NCBI GenBank assembly: GCA_030583605.1
Contig: CP129466.1
Location: 2,487,001 to 2,551,000, forward strand
Source of the DNA: Gammaproteobacteria bacterium
GTDB lineage: Bacteria; Pseudomonadota; Gammaproteobacteria; Steroidobacterales; GCA-2729495
Length of the DNA: 64,000 nt
Reading direction: 5' to 3'
The notes under the pieces are model-generated. The model searched no databases, was not told the origin of the DNA, and saw nothing but the letters and a program-made list of their open reading frames with translations. Numbering within the stretch: the stretch's first letter is position 1; each line of letters begins with the position of its first letter. Positions 26,368 through 35,066 of this stretch are shown one piece after another. Position numbers and translations under genes: made by a program.

Positions 26368-27276
26368 TCAGCCGCCGGTCATCGCGACCACCCAGGCCGC
26401 GATGACCGTGCCGCCCGCGAGCAGCCCCGCCAGCCCCTGTGCTAGTGCTCCGGCCGTCTGGCCGCGCTTCAGGCGCAGCAGCAACAGCCCGGCAACCGCC
26501 CCGGCGAGGAAGCCGGCCAGGTGCGCGACGATGTCGGTCTGCTGATCGCCGGTTCCCGTGTACGCCAGCAGCGCGACGGCGCCGACCACCGGCGAGGAGC
26601 GCCGCGCCCAGCCGAGCGCGTACCGGCGGGATAGCCCCCAGACGAATGCAGCCACCAGGCCAAGCGCCGCAAACACCGCGGTGGAGGCGCCGATGCTCCG
26701 GTGCGCACCGGACTGCACCAGCGCATTGAGCAGGTTGCCGGCCGCAGCCGACCATACGATCGCAAGCAGCGCCACGCCCGAGCCGAGGTACTGGCCGCAG
26801 AGGTACGTGAAGAACGCGCCGAAGAGCATGTTGCCCACCACATGCGCGACATCCCCGTGCAGGGTCAACGCGGTGATCGTGCGCCACCACTCGCCGGCTG
26901 TGACACGACCGGCGATCAACTGGCCCGTTTCGGTCCAGTCGATTCCCCAGCGATAACCGGCCTGGATGAGGTAGGCGACCAGCAACGCGATGACGAATCC
27001 GGCGGCACCGGCCATGCCGCGCGCGGCGGCGATGTCCGGCCAGGGCTCGATGTGACGGCGCGGATTTTCGTGCGCGTAGAGGCGCAACTGCTCCATGGCC
27101 AGCGGCACCAGCGCCGCCGGGACCAGCACATGGCAGCCATCGGGCTGCTCGGTCACGTGGTGCTCGATCTGCATGGCCTTCAGCACCAGCGCGCGTTCCT
27201 CGCACGGCCAGCGCATCACGGAGCGGAACACGCTGATCCACTCGCCGGGGGAAATGACTGTCGGGAACTCTGCCAC
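26368..27276 (-). CDS. Rhomboid-family intramembrane serine protease
   Basis: 302 aa. Cleaves transmembrane substrates inside the inner membrane. Seen: an ~85-residue cytoplasmic N-terminal part, then 6-7 hydrophobic segments with TLHGDVAHVVGNMLFGAFF (His-x3-His-x3-Asn type element), the nucleophile Ser198 in SIGASTAVF (GxSx) and His252 in DIVAHLAGFLAG, giving the full Ser-His dyad. Further hydrophobic helices follow. The N-terminal domain may steer substrate choice. It lies downstream of the receiver gene on the same strand (80 bp), without an obvious functional link. Confidence 0.93.
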   Translation of the reverse strand: MAEFPTVISPGEWISVFRSVMRWPCEERALVLKAMQIEHHVTEQPDGCHVLVPAALVPLAMEQLRLYAHENPRRHIEPWPDIAAARGMAGAAGFVIALLVAYLIQAGYRWGIDWTETGQLIAGRVTAGEWWRTITALTLHGDVAHVVGNMLFGAFFTYLCGQYLGSGVALLAIVWSAAAGNLLNALVQSGAHRSIGASTAVFAALGLVAAFVWGLSRRYALGWARRSSPVVGAVALLAYTGTGDQQTDIVAHLAGFLAGAVAGLLLLRLKRGQTAGALAQGLAGLLAGGTVIAAWVVAMTGG

Positions 27277-27356
27277 GGAGCACTGCCCGGGCCGCTGGGC
27301 CCTGTGCGTCTTTTAGCTGCGCGCACCGCCAGTGGCAAGCCGCGCGGGGTGGGCAC

Positions 27357-27761
27357 TCAGTGCGGGGCCGCGCCCTGTCTCGACAGGACCAGTTGCAGGC
27401 GATTGACGAGATCGCGCTCCACGTACGGCTTGACGAGATAGTCGGCGACGCTGTCGCGCATCGCGCGCACCGCGGTGGCGACATCGCCGAGCGCCGTCAG
27501 CACAACCGTGGGCGCCGTGATGTTGGCCTGGCGCAGGCGCGCGATCAGTTCCAGGCCGTTGATGCCGGGCAACTGGATCTCGGTGATGACGCAGGCGCGG
27601 GCGGGAAATGCAGCGAGATCGTCGAGCACTGCCTCGCCCGAGCGGAAGGTGCGGGTCCGGTATCCGGCCCGCTGCAGCAGAGCAGCGAGGCTCGCGCAGA
27701 CCTGGCAGTCGCTGTCGACCACCATGACTGTGTACTCCTGCGGAGCGAACTGGGCAGCCAT
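27357..27761 (-). CDS. Stand-alone response-regulator receiver domain with Glu in place of the phospho-acceptor Asp
   Basis: 134 aa, a single REC domain of the FixJ/NtrC-like type with no output domain. Seen: acidic pair Asp16/Asp18 (VMVVDSDCQ), Thr89 (VVLTALGD) and Lys111 (DYLVKPY), all conserved, but the site before LPGINGLEL reads ITEIQ, so Glu61 replaces the usual Asp. Glu often mimics the phosphorylated state, hence it may be locked on or used purely for binding (inference). It lies 214 bp downstream of the molybdoenzyme operon on the same strand; no histidine kinase gene is in the window. Confidence 0.88.
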   Translation of the reverse strand: MAAQFAPQEYTVMVVDSDCQVCASLAALLQRAGYRTRTFRSGEAVLDDLAAFPARACVITEIQLPGINGLELIARLRQANITAPTVVLTALGDVATAVRAMRDSVADYLVKPYVERDLVNRLQLVLSRQGAAPH

Positions 27762-27975
27762 GAAAATAACGACGGTTCGCGCCGTGTCCTGCCAGCGGAC
27801 GACGCGCAGATCCCCTTTGAAAAACCAGAAAAAAGTATCCGGAGGCCCGGCAGACGGGCCTATACGGACAACTACCTAAGATCGATGCGGACTTGCCACC
27901 GTGCCCGCCGGAAAACCGCCGGCAGGCCGCGTTGGAACGAGCGCCGGGCGTCGCGGCTCCGACGCGTGGAATCCG

Positions 27976-28965
27976 TCAGAACACCCGCACGTCGGGGATG
28001 TTGAACAGCGACTTCCACTCCCTGGCGATGAGCAGGTCCATCAGCTCGGAGGATTTGCCCGCCTGCTTTTTTTCCATCTCGAAGTGCAGCGTCACCAGCG
28101 CCTCGTCGACCTCCGGCCCGAAGAGATAGCGCAGGTACTCCATCGGGACGCGCGGCTCGTCCTCACGAATGTCGCCGCTCGCGTCGAAGGCCGGCGGCAG
28201 CATCGGCGGCACGTAGAAGACGTTCGGCTGCGTGCCGAACTCCGGATGCAGCGGCAGGGCAACCTTCCACTCGTGCACCAGCTTCCAGATCGGCCCACCG
28301 ACGTCGTCCACGAAGCCGACGAATCGCAGCCGCCCGGGGCACTGGCGCGCACAGGCGGGCGCCACGCCCTGCTCGATCCGCGGAAAGCAGAAAATGCACT
28401 TCTGCGACTTTCCGGTCACGAAGTTGAAATAGACCTTGTTGTAGGGGCAGGCCTTGTTGCACTCGCGAAACCCCTGGCACTTGTCCTGGTCCACGAGCAC
28501 GATGCCGTCGCGCTCGCGCTTGTAGATCGCGCGCACCGGGCAGGCCTCGAGGCAGGCGGGCTTCGTGCAGTGGTTGCACAGCCGCGGCAGGTAGAAATGG
28601 TAGTTGTTGGGGTACGTGCCCTGGCTCGTGTCTTCGTCCCAGTTGGCGCCCCGGCCGAGCGGCTTCTGCGGCGCGAGCACGCTCGCCTCGCCCTTGAAAT
28701 ACACCTGCTCGTGATTGAGCTCGACGACGTCCCCGTAATCCTCCTTCGGCAGGAGTGCGCCGGGTTTCAGCCGGCCGTGCTCCCAGCCGCCGCCGTGCTC
28801 CTCCCAGCCGCGCGGATACCCCGGGCCGGGCTTGGTCTCGACGTTGTTCCAGAGCATGTACTCCTGGCCCGGCTCGTCGGTCCACAGGGACTTGCAGGCA
28901 GCGGTGCAGGCCTGGCAGCCGATGCACTTGTTCAGGTCGATCACCATGGCGACCTGGTTACCCAT
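27976..28965 (-). CDS. Iron-sulfur (beta) subunit of type II DMSO-reductase-family molybdoenzyme
   Basis: 329 aa electron-transfer subunit like those of ethylbenzene, dimethylsulfide or steroid C25 dehydrogenase and NarH. Seen: [12 protein letters not shown] (residues ~14-25), [33 protein letters not shown] (the second Cys replaced by Phe, as in clusters of the [3Fe-4S] kind in this family) and [21 protein letters not shown], read here as the fourth site. Four clusters are thus predicted. No signal of its own; it would be exported bound to the Tat-bearing alpha subunit. The ATG overlaps the chaperone stop by 8 bp. The length (329) suits type II dehydrogenases and not the longer NarH. Confidence 0.92.
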   Translation of the reverse strand: MGNQVAMVIDLNKCIGCQACTAACKSLWTDEPGQEYMLWNNVETKPGPGYPRGWEEHGGGWEHGRLKPGALLPKEDYGDVVELNHEQVYFKGEASVLAPQKPLGRGANWDEDTSQGTYPNNYHFYLPRLCNHCTKPACLEACPVRAIYKRERDGIVLVDQDKCQGFRECNKACPYNKVYFNFVTGKSQKCIFCFPRIEQGVAPACARQCPGRLRFVGFVDDVGGPIWKLVHEWKVALPLHPEFGTQPNVFYVPPMLPPAFDASGDIREDEPRVPMEYLRYLFGPEVDEALVTLHFEMEKKQAGKSSELMDLLIAREWKSLFNIPDVRVF

Positions 28966-29647
28966 GGCGGGGCTCCGCTTCGCCGGCGACGATCGTGCCG
29001 GCCTGCCAGGCGAGATCGGCTGCGAGGAAATCGCGCGTCGCCGCAACCACGCGGCAGTAGAGCGAGCCGGGCGCGAGCCGCTCCACCGCATCGGCCAGGC
29101 GCGGCACCCAGCGGGCCGGGTGACGCTCGGCGAAGTCGGCCTGGGCGAGCTGGTAGGACAGGCGATCGGCTGACTCGCGCGATTCGTGGTAACAGAGGAA
29201 GTGCATGAACTCGAGTTCGACGGAGAGGTGATCGGGCGCCCAGGCGTAGCGATCGGCCAGGCGGTAGCCGAAGTAGTCGTAGAAACGCACGAGATCCTCG
29301 CGCGTGCCGGCCTTCTGGCCCGTCATGAGATCCTCGCGGATCGGCGCCGGCGGGCCGTCGCTGCCGATTTCGAACAGGGCGCTGTACTGTCTTTTCAACT
29401 GCAGCAGGTCGGCCGCGGCGACCTCCTGCACCAGGGCGGCGCAGTCGAATGCGTACGGCAGGTCCGACCGCGCCGGTGGCGGGACGCCGGCGAGCGGATG
29501 TGTGTCCACATCGTGCGGCGAAGCGGTCAGCGCCGAGACCAGCGCATAGGCGCGACAGCGGGCGGCGGCCGTCGCTGCCGTCGCGCGGCCGGTTTCCTCC
29601 ACGCGCCGCAGGGAGTGCGCCGAAGGCTGACCAGCGGCTGCGCTCAT
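28958..29647 (-). CDS. TorD/NarJ-family molybdoenzyme chaperone
   Basis: 229 aa cytoplasmic all-helical maturation factor that guards the Tat leader of the alpha subunit and helps cofactor insertion. Seen: the helix pattern LLQLKRQYSALFEIG, REDLVRFYDYFGYRL, LSVELEFMHFLCYHE and a C-terminal YCRVVAATRDFLAADLAW, as in the delta subunits EbdD/DdhD/SerD. The start overlaps the alpha stop by 4 bp (ATGA) and the stop overlaps the beta start, so all three are translated together. Confidence 0.87.
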   Translation of the reverse strand: MSAAAGQPSAHSLRRVEETGRATAATAAARCRAYALVSALTASPHDVDTHPLAGVPPPARSDLPYAFDCAALVQEVAAADLLQLKRQYSALFEIGSDGPPAPIREDLMTGQKAGTREDLVRFYDYFGYRLADRYAWAPDHLSVELEFMHFLCYHESRESADRLSYQLAQADFAERHPARWVPRLADAVERLAPGSLYCRVVAATRDFLAADLAWQAGTIVAGEAEPRHG

Positions 29648-32436
29648 GCGGACCTCGCCGTTGCACGACGGCCCGCGGTGGCGCGGTCCGCTTTCTCGAA
29701 GTTGCAGGTGAAATCGCGGTAGGTCTGGTTCGGGGCGAAGGCGAGCGGCTTGTAGCCGAGATGCCCCCAGTCACCGGCCATCGTCGTCGGCTTGATGAGC
29801 CCGGCGGTCGGGATCACCGCGCTGAAGTTATGCCCGCCGGGGAACATCATCGGATCCCAGCCGTGGTACATGAACACCATGCCGGGCTGGATGCCGGCGC
29901 TCACGTGCGCCTGCGCGTAGAACTCGCCGGCCGGGTTGAACACCCGCAGCAGATCGCCGTCGGCGACGCCGCGCGCGGCCGCGTCGTCCGGATTGACGTA
30001 GATATCCGGCTCGCCGCGCTGGAGCGCCACCAGCAGCTTGTCGTCGCGCCACATGCTGTGGACGCCGTGGCGCGCGTGTCCCATGGTCATCTGCAGCGGG
30101 TAACCCTCGATGCGCAACGGGTCGCGGTGGCCGGGCAACTGCTCGTCGAACTCGATGAACCACTCGTGGTCGATGTAGAACTGCTGGCGGCCGGTGAACG
30201 TCTCATAGGGTTTCTTGTGCACCACGCTGCGCGCCACGTTGTCGTGGTACGGCGAGTCTTCGTGGTCCCAGATCGTGGACCCGGAGTGATCGACCCGGAC
30301 GATGCCCTTCGCAGCCATTTCGGCAAAGGAGATCTTCGGTACTCCCGGGGTCGTGTTGATGATGTACTGGCAGACGTCTTTCACGTTCCTGATGCGCCCA
30401 TCCATCGTGTAGTAATCCAGGGCACGCGTGTAGTCGCGCCGCACGGAGCGGCCGTCCACCTCGTCGCGCACCGGCGAGATGCCGCGCTCGCGCGCACGCC
30501 GCGCGATCGCCTCGATCAGCCTCCGGTTCGCCTCCCAGTCGTCCACCGACTCGCCGAGCGGCGGCACGGCGACATCGAGGACCTGCACGTACGGGATGCG
30601 CGACTGGAGCATGATATCGGCCCGCTCGTAGTGATGCGCGATCGGCAGGACGTAGTCGGCGTTGTGGGCGGTGACGCTCATGTCCGGCGTCAGCGCGACG
30701 ATCATCTCCAGCTTGTCGAAGCCCTCGCGCCGCCAGCGGTTGCCCGACGCGCGCCAGTTGGCTGCGTTCTCGCCGGCAAAAAACGCCATGCGCCAGCCCT
30801 TGTCGCTGTAACTCGGGAACCAGTCCTCCTTGACGCTGTACTGGTAGCGCTCGTCGTACAGGTTGGCGAGCTGCTCCCCGTAGATCTCGCGGTTGAGCGC
30901 CTTCAGGTTCGCGTGGTCGTAGTCCCATGTGGTGCTCGAGATCATGCGCAGGGCGGGGCCGATATCGGCGAAGGCGAAGGCAGTCACGCCGCGCAGCTTC
31001 GGCGCGTTGCCGAACTGGATGCCGCTGCCCTCACCGCCGATGTTGCCCGTGAGCGAGAGCATGAGCAGCATCGCCCGCTGCAGCATATCGCCGTGCAGCC
31101 ACTTGCAGGCGGAGTAGCCGGCATAAATCATCGCGGGCTGCGCCCCGGCGAAGAGGCGCGCCACCCGGCGGATCATTGCGGGACTCACCCCGGTGATCGC
31201 CGTCACCTTCTCCGGGGCGTGCTCGGCCGCCTTGTCCTTCAGCAGCTCGAACACCGTCGTGACTTCGACCTCCCCCTGCAGGGTCTGCACCTTCCACCGG
31301 CCCTCCAGCGCGGGTCGGATCGCGCCGAGCTCGAGCGTCTCGAACTTGCGCCGGTCGCGGCCGACCGGTGGATCGGCGAGCCCGGTGCCCGGCGCCACGA
31401 CTGGCTGGCCGGTGGCCTCGTCCCACAGGTAGTAGACGTTTTCCCGCACGGCCAGCTTGCCGACGAGCGTGCGGTCCTCCTCGCGCAGGAACTCCTTCGT
31501 GTCGAGGCGCACCAGGAACGGCAGGTCGGTCTGCTCGCGGATGTACTCCGGCTTGTAGAGCTTTTCCTCCAGGATCACGTGGACCATCGCCATCGCGAGC
31601 GCGGTATCCGTCCCCGGCTTCGGGTGGACCCAGAGGTTGGAGTGCATGGCGGTCGGGGTGAACTCCGGGGAGATCGCGATGACCTGCGTGCCGTTGTACT
31701 TCGCCTCCCAGAAGAAATGCGCATCCGGGATCCTGGTCACCGCGGGATTGGCCATCCACACGAGGCAGCAGCGCGACTTGAAGACCGACGCCATGGTGTC
31801 GCCGGTGTACACCGCGCCGAGCGTCATGTAGACGCCGGTCGGCAGATCGCCCACGCCCGAATAGAACTCGGGCACCGTCACCCCGGTGATGTTCGCAAAG
31901 CGGGACAAGGCCGCGGAGGACGCGAGCTTGATCGACATCTGCGTGCCGCTGCCGTAGGACACGCACTCGGGCCCGTAGCGGCTGGCAAGGTCGAGGAATT
32001 TGTCGGCGATCTCCGTCGTCGCCTGCTCCCAGCTCACCCGCTGCCACCTGCCCTCGCCGCGCTTGCCCGCGCGCTTCATCGGGTACAGGACACGCTGCGG
32101 GCCGTACATGTACTTCGCGTGTCGCAGGCCCTTGTTGCAGCCACGCGGTCCGTAGTCCGGCACGTCGTCCCCGGAAGGCGCGTACATGCCCTGCTGCTCC
32201 TCGCGCCAGACGATGCCGTTCTTGATGTACACGTTGAAGGCGCAGGTGCCGGCGCAATTCGTGCCGTGGGTGCCATGGGTCACGCGGTCCCATGCCCACT
32301 TGTTGCGCATCAGGTCCTCCCAGCGCCGGTACGACGGCGTGGCGACCTCGGCGGCAGGCGCGTAGCGCAGCGCGAGGACCGCGCTGGAGGCCGCCAGGCC
32401 CTGGATCAACTTTCGTCTGTCGGTGCTAACTGGCAT
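29644..32436 (-). CDS. Type II DMSO-reductase-family molybdopterin oxidoreductase, alpha subunit (Tat-exported)
   Basis: 930 aa catalytic subunit with bis-MGD molybdenum. Seen: Tat leader DRRKLIQGLAASSAVLAL, the N-terminal [4Fe-4S] motif HGTNCAGTC followed by PRGCNKG (His-x3-Cys-x3-Cys...Cys as in NarG/EbdA), an Asp in YSGVGDLPTG that is the probable Mo ligand of type II enzymes, and a C-terminal MGD-binding domain (GHARHGVHSMWRDD onward). Family members oxidise hydrocarbons (ethylbenzene, steroid side chains, DMS) or reduce (per)chlorate, selenate or nitrate; sequence by eye does not decide. Neighbours: chaperone and beta subunit downstream, moeA divergent upstream. The usual heme gamma subunit is absent. 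Confidence 0.92.
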   Translation of the reverse strand: MPVSTDRRKLIQGLAASSAVLALRYAPAAEVATPSYRRWEDLMRNKWAWDRVTHGTHGTNCAGTCAFNVYIKNGIVWREEQQGMYAPSGDDVPDYGPRGCNKGLRHAKYMYGPQRVLYPMKRAGKRGEGRWQRVSWEQATTEIADKFLDLASRYGPECVSYGSGTQMSIKLASSAALSRFANITGVTVPEFYSGVGDLPTGVYMTLGAVYTGDTMASVFKSRCCLVWMANPAVTRIPDAHFFWEAKYNGTQVIAISPEFTPTAMHSNLWVHPKPGTDTALAMAMVHVILEEKLYKPEYIREQTDLPFLVRLDTKEFLREEDRTLVGKLAVRENVYYLWDEATGQPVVAPGTGLADPPVGRDRRKFETLELGAIRPALEGRWKVQTLQGEVEVTTVFELLKDKAAEHAPEKVTAITGVSPAMIRRVARLFAGAQPAMIYAGYSACKWLHGDMLQRAMLLMLSLTGNIGGEGSGIQFGNAPKLRGVTAFAFADIGPALRMISSTTWDYDHANLKALNREIYGEQLANLYDERYQYSVKEDWFPSYSDKGWRMAFFAGENAANWRASGNRWRREGFDKLEMIVALTPDMSVTAHNADYVLPIAHHYERADIMLQSRIPYVQVLDVAVPPLGESVDDWEANRRLIEAIARRARERGISPVRDEVDGRSVRRDYTRALDYYTMDGRIRNVKDVCQYIINTTPGVPKISFAEMAAKGIVRVDHSGSTIWDHEDSPYHDNVARSVVHKKPYETFTGRQQFYIDHEWFIEFDEQLPGHRDPLRIEGYPLQMTMGHARHGVHSMWRDDKLLVALQRGEPDIYVNPDDAAARGVADGDLLRVFNPAGEFYAQAHVSAGIQPGMVFMYHGWDPMMFPGGHNFSAVIPTAGLIKPTTMAGDWGHLGYKPLAFAPNQTYRDFTCNFEKADRATAGRRATARSA

Positions 32437-32578
32437 ATTGGCTGCAGGCTACGCCAGCGCAGGCGCACCAGGCGTTGACAACGATCATCGCAGGATCGGG
32501 CGGCGCTGCGATGCTAGGGCCGGGCCCGCATGGTTGCAAGAATTCGCGCCCCGAGCATTTCGACATCACACACGCCAC

Positions 32579-33832
32579 ATGATCAGTTTCGAGACGGCAA
32601 CCCGGATCATCCTGGACGCCACGGACGTGCTGCCGTCGCGCACCGTGCGCCTTGCCGACGCCTTCGGCACCGCGGTAGCCGAAGACATTCGCAGCACCAG
32701 TGCCGTGCCGTCGTTCGCAAACGCGGCAATGGACGGTTTCGCATTACGTAGCGCCGAAACCGCCGGGGCGAGCGCCGCGGCCGCCGTCACGCTGGAGATC
32801 GCCGGCAGCATTGCCGCCGGCCAGGCGCCGCCGGCCGCAACGCCACCCGGCACGGCGTGGGAGATCATGACCGGCGCGCCGCTGCCGGCCGATTGCGACG
32901 CCGTACTGCCGGTGGAGCAGGCCACGACGCGCACGCCCGGGACATCGCGCCGCGCGGTGCTGCTGCTGCGCGAACCCGTGGCCGCCGGACGCAACCGGCG
33001 CGACGCCGCGACGGATTTCGCCCCCGGGGATGTCATCCTGCGCGCCGGCCGGCGCGTGGATGCGCCGGCGATGATGGCCCTTGCGGCGGCCGGCTTCGAT
33101 TCGCTGCCGGTGCGTTCGCCACCGCGCGTCGCGGTGCTGACGACCGGCAGTGAACTGACCAACGCAGGCGCTGCGGCGGCGATCGGCCTCATCCGTGACG
33201 CCAATGGCCCCTACCTCGCGGCCGCGCTCACTGCGCTCGGACTGCCGCTCGTCGCGCATCGCAGCGCCCCCGACGACCCGGAACGACTCGCGCGTGAACT
33301 GCTCGCCCTCGCGCCCGCGGCTGACCTGCTGCTGACCACCGGTGGGGTGTCCGCCGGGCGACTCGATTGCCTGCCCGAGGCGATCGGGCGCATCGGCGGC
33401 GAAGTCCTGTTTCACAAGGTCGCCATCAGGCCCGGCAAGCCGCTGCTCCTCGCGCGACTGCCACAGGGTGCGTTGCTCTTCTCGTTGCCGGGCAATCCGA
33501 TGGCGGTCGCCGTCGGGCTGCGCTTCTTTGTGATCGCGGCAGTGCGCGCGCTGCTCGGCGATGCACCGGAGGTGCATACTCCGGCGCGGCTGCAGGCGGC
33601 GGTGCTGCGCCGGCCCGCGTTGACGTTTTTTGCGAAAGCACTGGTCAGGGTCGGCGCGGATGCCACCCTCACTGCGCAACTCCTCGCCGGGCAGGAATCT
33701 TTCCGGATCGCACCGCTGCTCACGGCGAATGGCTGGGCGATCATTCCGCCGGGTGATGGCGAGCTTGCTGCCGGGGAGATTGTCGAGGTGGCGCCGCTGC
33801 TGCCCGGCGCGTTTCCCGCTCGCGGCAACTGA
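32579..33832 (+). CDS. moeA: Molybdopterin molybdenumtransferase MoeA
   Basis: 417 aa, inserts molybdate into adenylylated molybdopterin. Seen: PSFANAAMDGFA (Asp52, corresponding to Asp59 of E. coli MoeA), WEIMTGAPLPADCDAVLP (Thr98), VAVLTTGSELT (Glu192), TTGGVSAGRLD (Asp263), HKVAIRPGKPLLLARL and FSLPGNPMAVAVGLRFF, covering all four domains. Start ATG 32579, diverging from the molybdoenzyme operon with 142 bp between, so the two are probably used together. In E. coli-like genomes moeA lies with moeB; no other Mo-cofactor gene is in the window. Confidence 0.93.
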   Translation: MISFETATRIILDATDVLPSRTVRLADAFGTAVAEDIRSTSAVPSFANAAMDGFALRSAETAGASAAAAVTLEIAGSIAAGQAPPAATPPGTAWEIMTGAPLPADCDAVLPVEQATTRTPGTSRRAVLLLREPVAAGRNRRDAATDFAPGDVILRAGRRVDAPAMMALAAAGFDSLPVRSPPRVAVLTTGSELTNAGAAAAIGLIRDANGPYLAAALTALGLPLVAHRSAPDDPERLARELLALAPAADLLLTTGGVSAGRLDCLPEAIGRIGGEVLFHKVAIRPGKPLLLARLPQGALLFSLPGNPMAVAVGLRFFVIAAVRALLGDAPEVHTPARLQAAVLRRPALTFFAKALVRVGADATLTAQLLAGQESFRIAPLLTANGWAIIPPGDGELAAGEIVEVAPLLPGAFPARGN

Positions 33833-33935
33833 TCAATGCATCGTTCTGCGGTGTCGTGATCGCCTGGCGGGGGCGTGATGCAACCCGCGTTATTTGCCGT
33901 TTGTGTGCATGCAGGCTCCGCGCGGGACGCGCCTG

Positions 33936-34031
33936 CGCCGGGACGCTCGCTCCGTACATCCCTGTTCTGCGCTCGCTCGAGTTCGGCTTGCCGCTTCGCT
34001 CCTGCTGCGCCGGCCTCACACGCCCGTTGCA
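33936..34031 (+). repeat. Dispersed ~97-bp intergenic element (copy B)
   Basis: Runs from CGCCGGGACGCTCGCT to CACACGCCCGTTGCA and matches 24225-24321. It sits in the 332-bp space between the convergent moeA and HiPIP genes, where I see no gene. Confidence 0.5.
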
Positions 34032-34164
34032 GCCCGTCCCGCCCGTAGCCGTGTCAGGCCGCCCCGTCGCGACAGCTCCGCGGTCGGGTCAACGATTACC
34101 GCGACTCGCGCCGCGCCCCCGCCGAACGGCGGAGACGCGGCGTCGCTCAATGGTCAGCGGAAGT

Positions 34165-34497
34165 TCAGGCGGGCTTTGCGACCCAGGCGCTGCACCAGCC
34201 GTTGGCGGCCACCAGCTTGCCGGGGAACGCGTTGCAGGGGAGCCAGTCCCCCGAGGAGCCCGCCGGCACCTGCGCACAGTTGGCGCAATGCTGCCCCGGC
34301 TTGAAATTCGGCGCCTTGGCCTTGTCTACCTTGGCGGCATCGTGCACATACATGAGGGCCTTGGCGACGGGGTCGTTCTCGTCGAGGTGCGGCTTGGCCT
34401 GCGCCACGGCGGCGCGGCTGGCGAAAATGGCGGTCACCGGCACCACCACAGCGGCGGCGCCCACGAAGTCCCTGCGCGTCATCGTCTTGTCGGTCAT
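34165..34497 (-). CDS. High-potential iron-sulfur protein (HiPIP)
   Basis: 110 aa periplasmic single-electron carrier with one [4Fe-4S] cluster. Seen: a Tat leader (TRRDFVGAAAVVVPVTAIFA), then a mature domain with VHDAAKVD and the Cys pattern CANC (residues ~70-73), WLPCNAFPGK and GWCSAW, the standard HiPIP spacing. ATG 34497 stands behind AAGGAACG. HiPIPs shuttle electrons from bc1-type complexes or dehydrogenases to oxidases; the nearby type II molybdoenzyme, which lacks its heme subunit, is a conceivable partner (inference). Confidence 0.94.
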   Translation of the reverse strand: MTDKTMTRRDFVGAAAVVVPVTAIFASRAAVAQAKPHLDENDPVAKALMYVHDAAKVDKAKAPNFKPGQHCANCAQVPAGSSGDWLPCNAFPGKLVAANGWCSAWVAKPA

Positions 34498-34803
34498 CGT
34501 CGTTCCTTCGGATTGATTGGCTGTATCGACATCGCCCGCGATCACGGCACGGGCGCCGGAAACGGCGCACATGCTACCAGCATGCACCCGGCCATTCATC
34601 TGCAGCCCCCGGTCCGCCAGCCACTGGGGCGCCGGCGCCCTCGTCAGGCGATCGTGTCACGATCGTGGCCGGGTTGCGGCCGGGCCAGCGGCGGCCAGGA
34701 GCGTGAGCGCTGCGAGCAGCACGGCCGCGCGTTCGCGCATGGCGAGACCCGACACCCGCAAACCGTGCGCTGCGGCGGGTCGAACCCTCCCGGGATACGA
34801 AAA

Positions 34804-34893
34804 GTTACAAAGCGTTACAAACCACTGCCGACGAACCCGCGGGCCGGATCGGGTACGCGTGGCGCTGCGGCGTGGCGCGATTTTTTTTGTAAC
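34804..34893. promoter_or_regulatory. GTTACAAA repeats upstream of efflux operon
   Basis: GTTACAAA occurs at 34804-34811 and 34814-34821 (10-bp phasing) and inverted as TTTGTAAC at 34886-34893 after a run of T. AT-rich repeats in GC-rich DNA, 174-263 bp before the pump start, suggest a repressor or activator site. No regulator gene lies nearby. The rest of the 569-bp divergent gap (34498-35066) shows nothing I can name. Confidence 0.4.
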
Positions 34894-35066
34894 GGCCGGC
34901 GGATGCGATGGCCATTCCAGGACAGGCCGACGCTCAGGCCCGGTGGTGCGGTTGCCCGCGGATCCCTACATTATTGATTCGGCATCGCCTGCGCCGGGCC
35001 GCCGCCTACGCGGGCCGCGCGCTGCGCCAGACACTGGAACATGGGCACGCGCCCCGGAACCGAATC

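Noticed and set aside
29449..32478. 1009-codon plus-strand frame across the molybdoenzyme alpha gene
   Set aside because: Shadow; the minus strand has the Tat leader and the Fe-S and Mo motifs.
33342..33370. Arg261 in the GGVSAGRLD segment of MoeA where many homologues have an acidic residue
   Set aside because: The residues known to matter (equivalents of E. coli Asp59, Thr100, Glu188, Asp259) appear conserved, so loss of function is not supported.
34765..34800. T-loop-like GGGTCGAACCCTCCCGGGA, a possible tRNA end
   Set aside because: No acceptor, D-arm or anticodon stem pairs with it in the flanking 80 bases on either strand.
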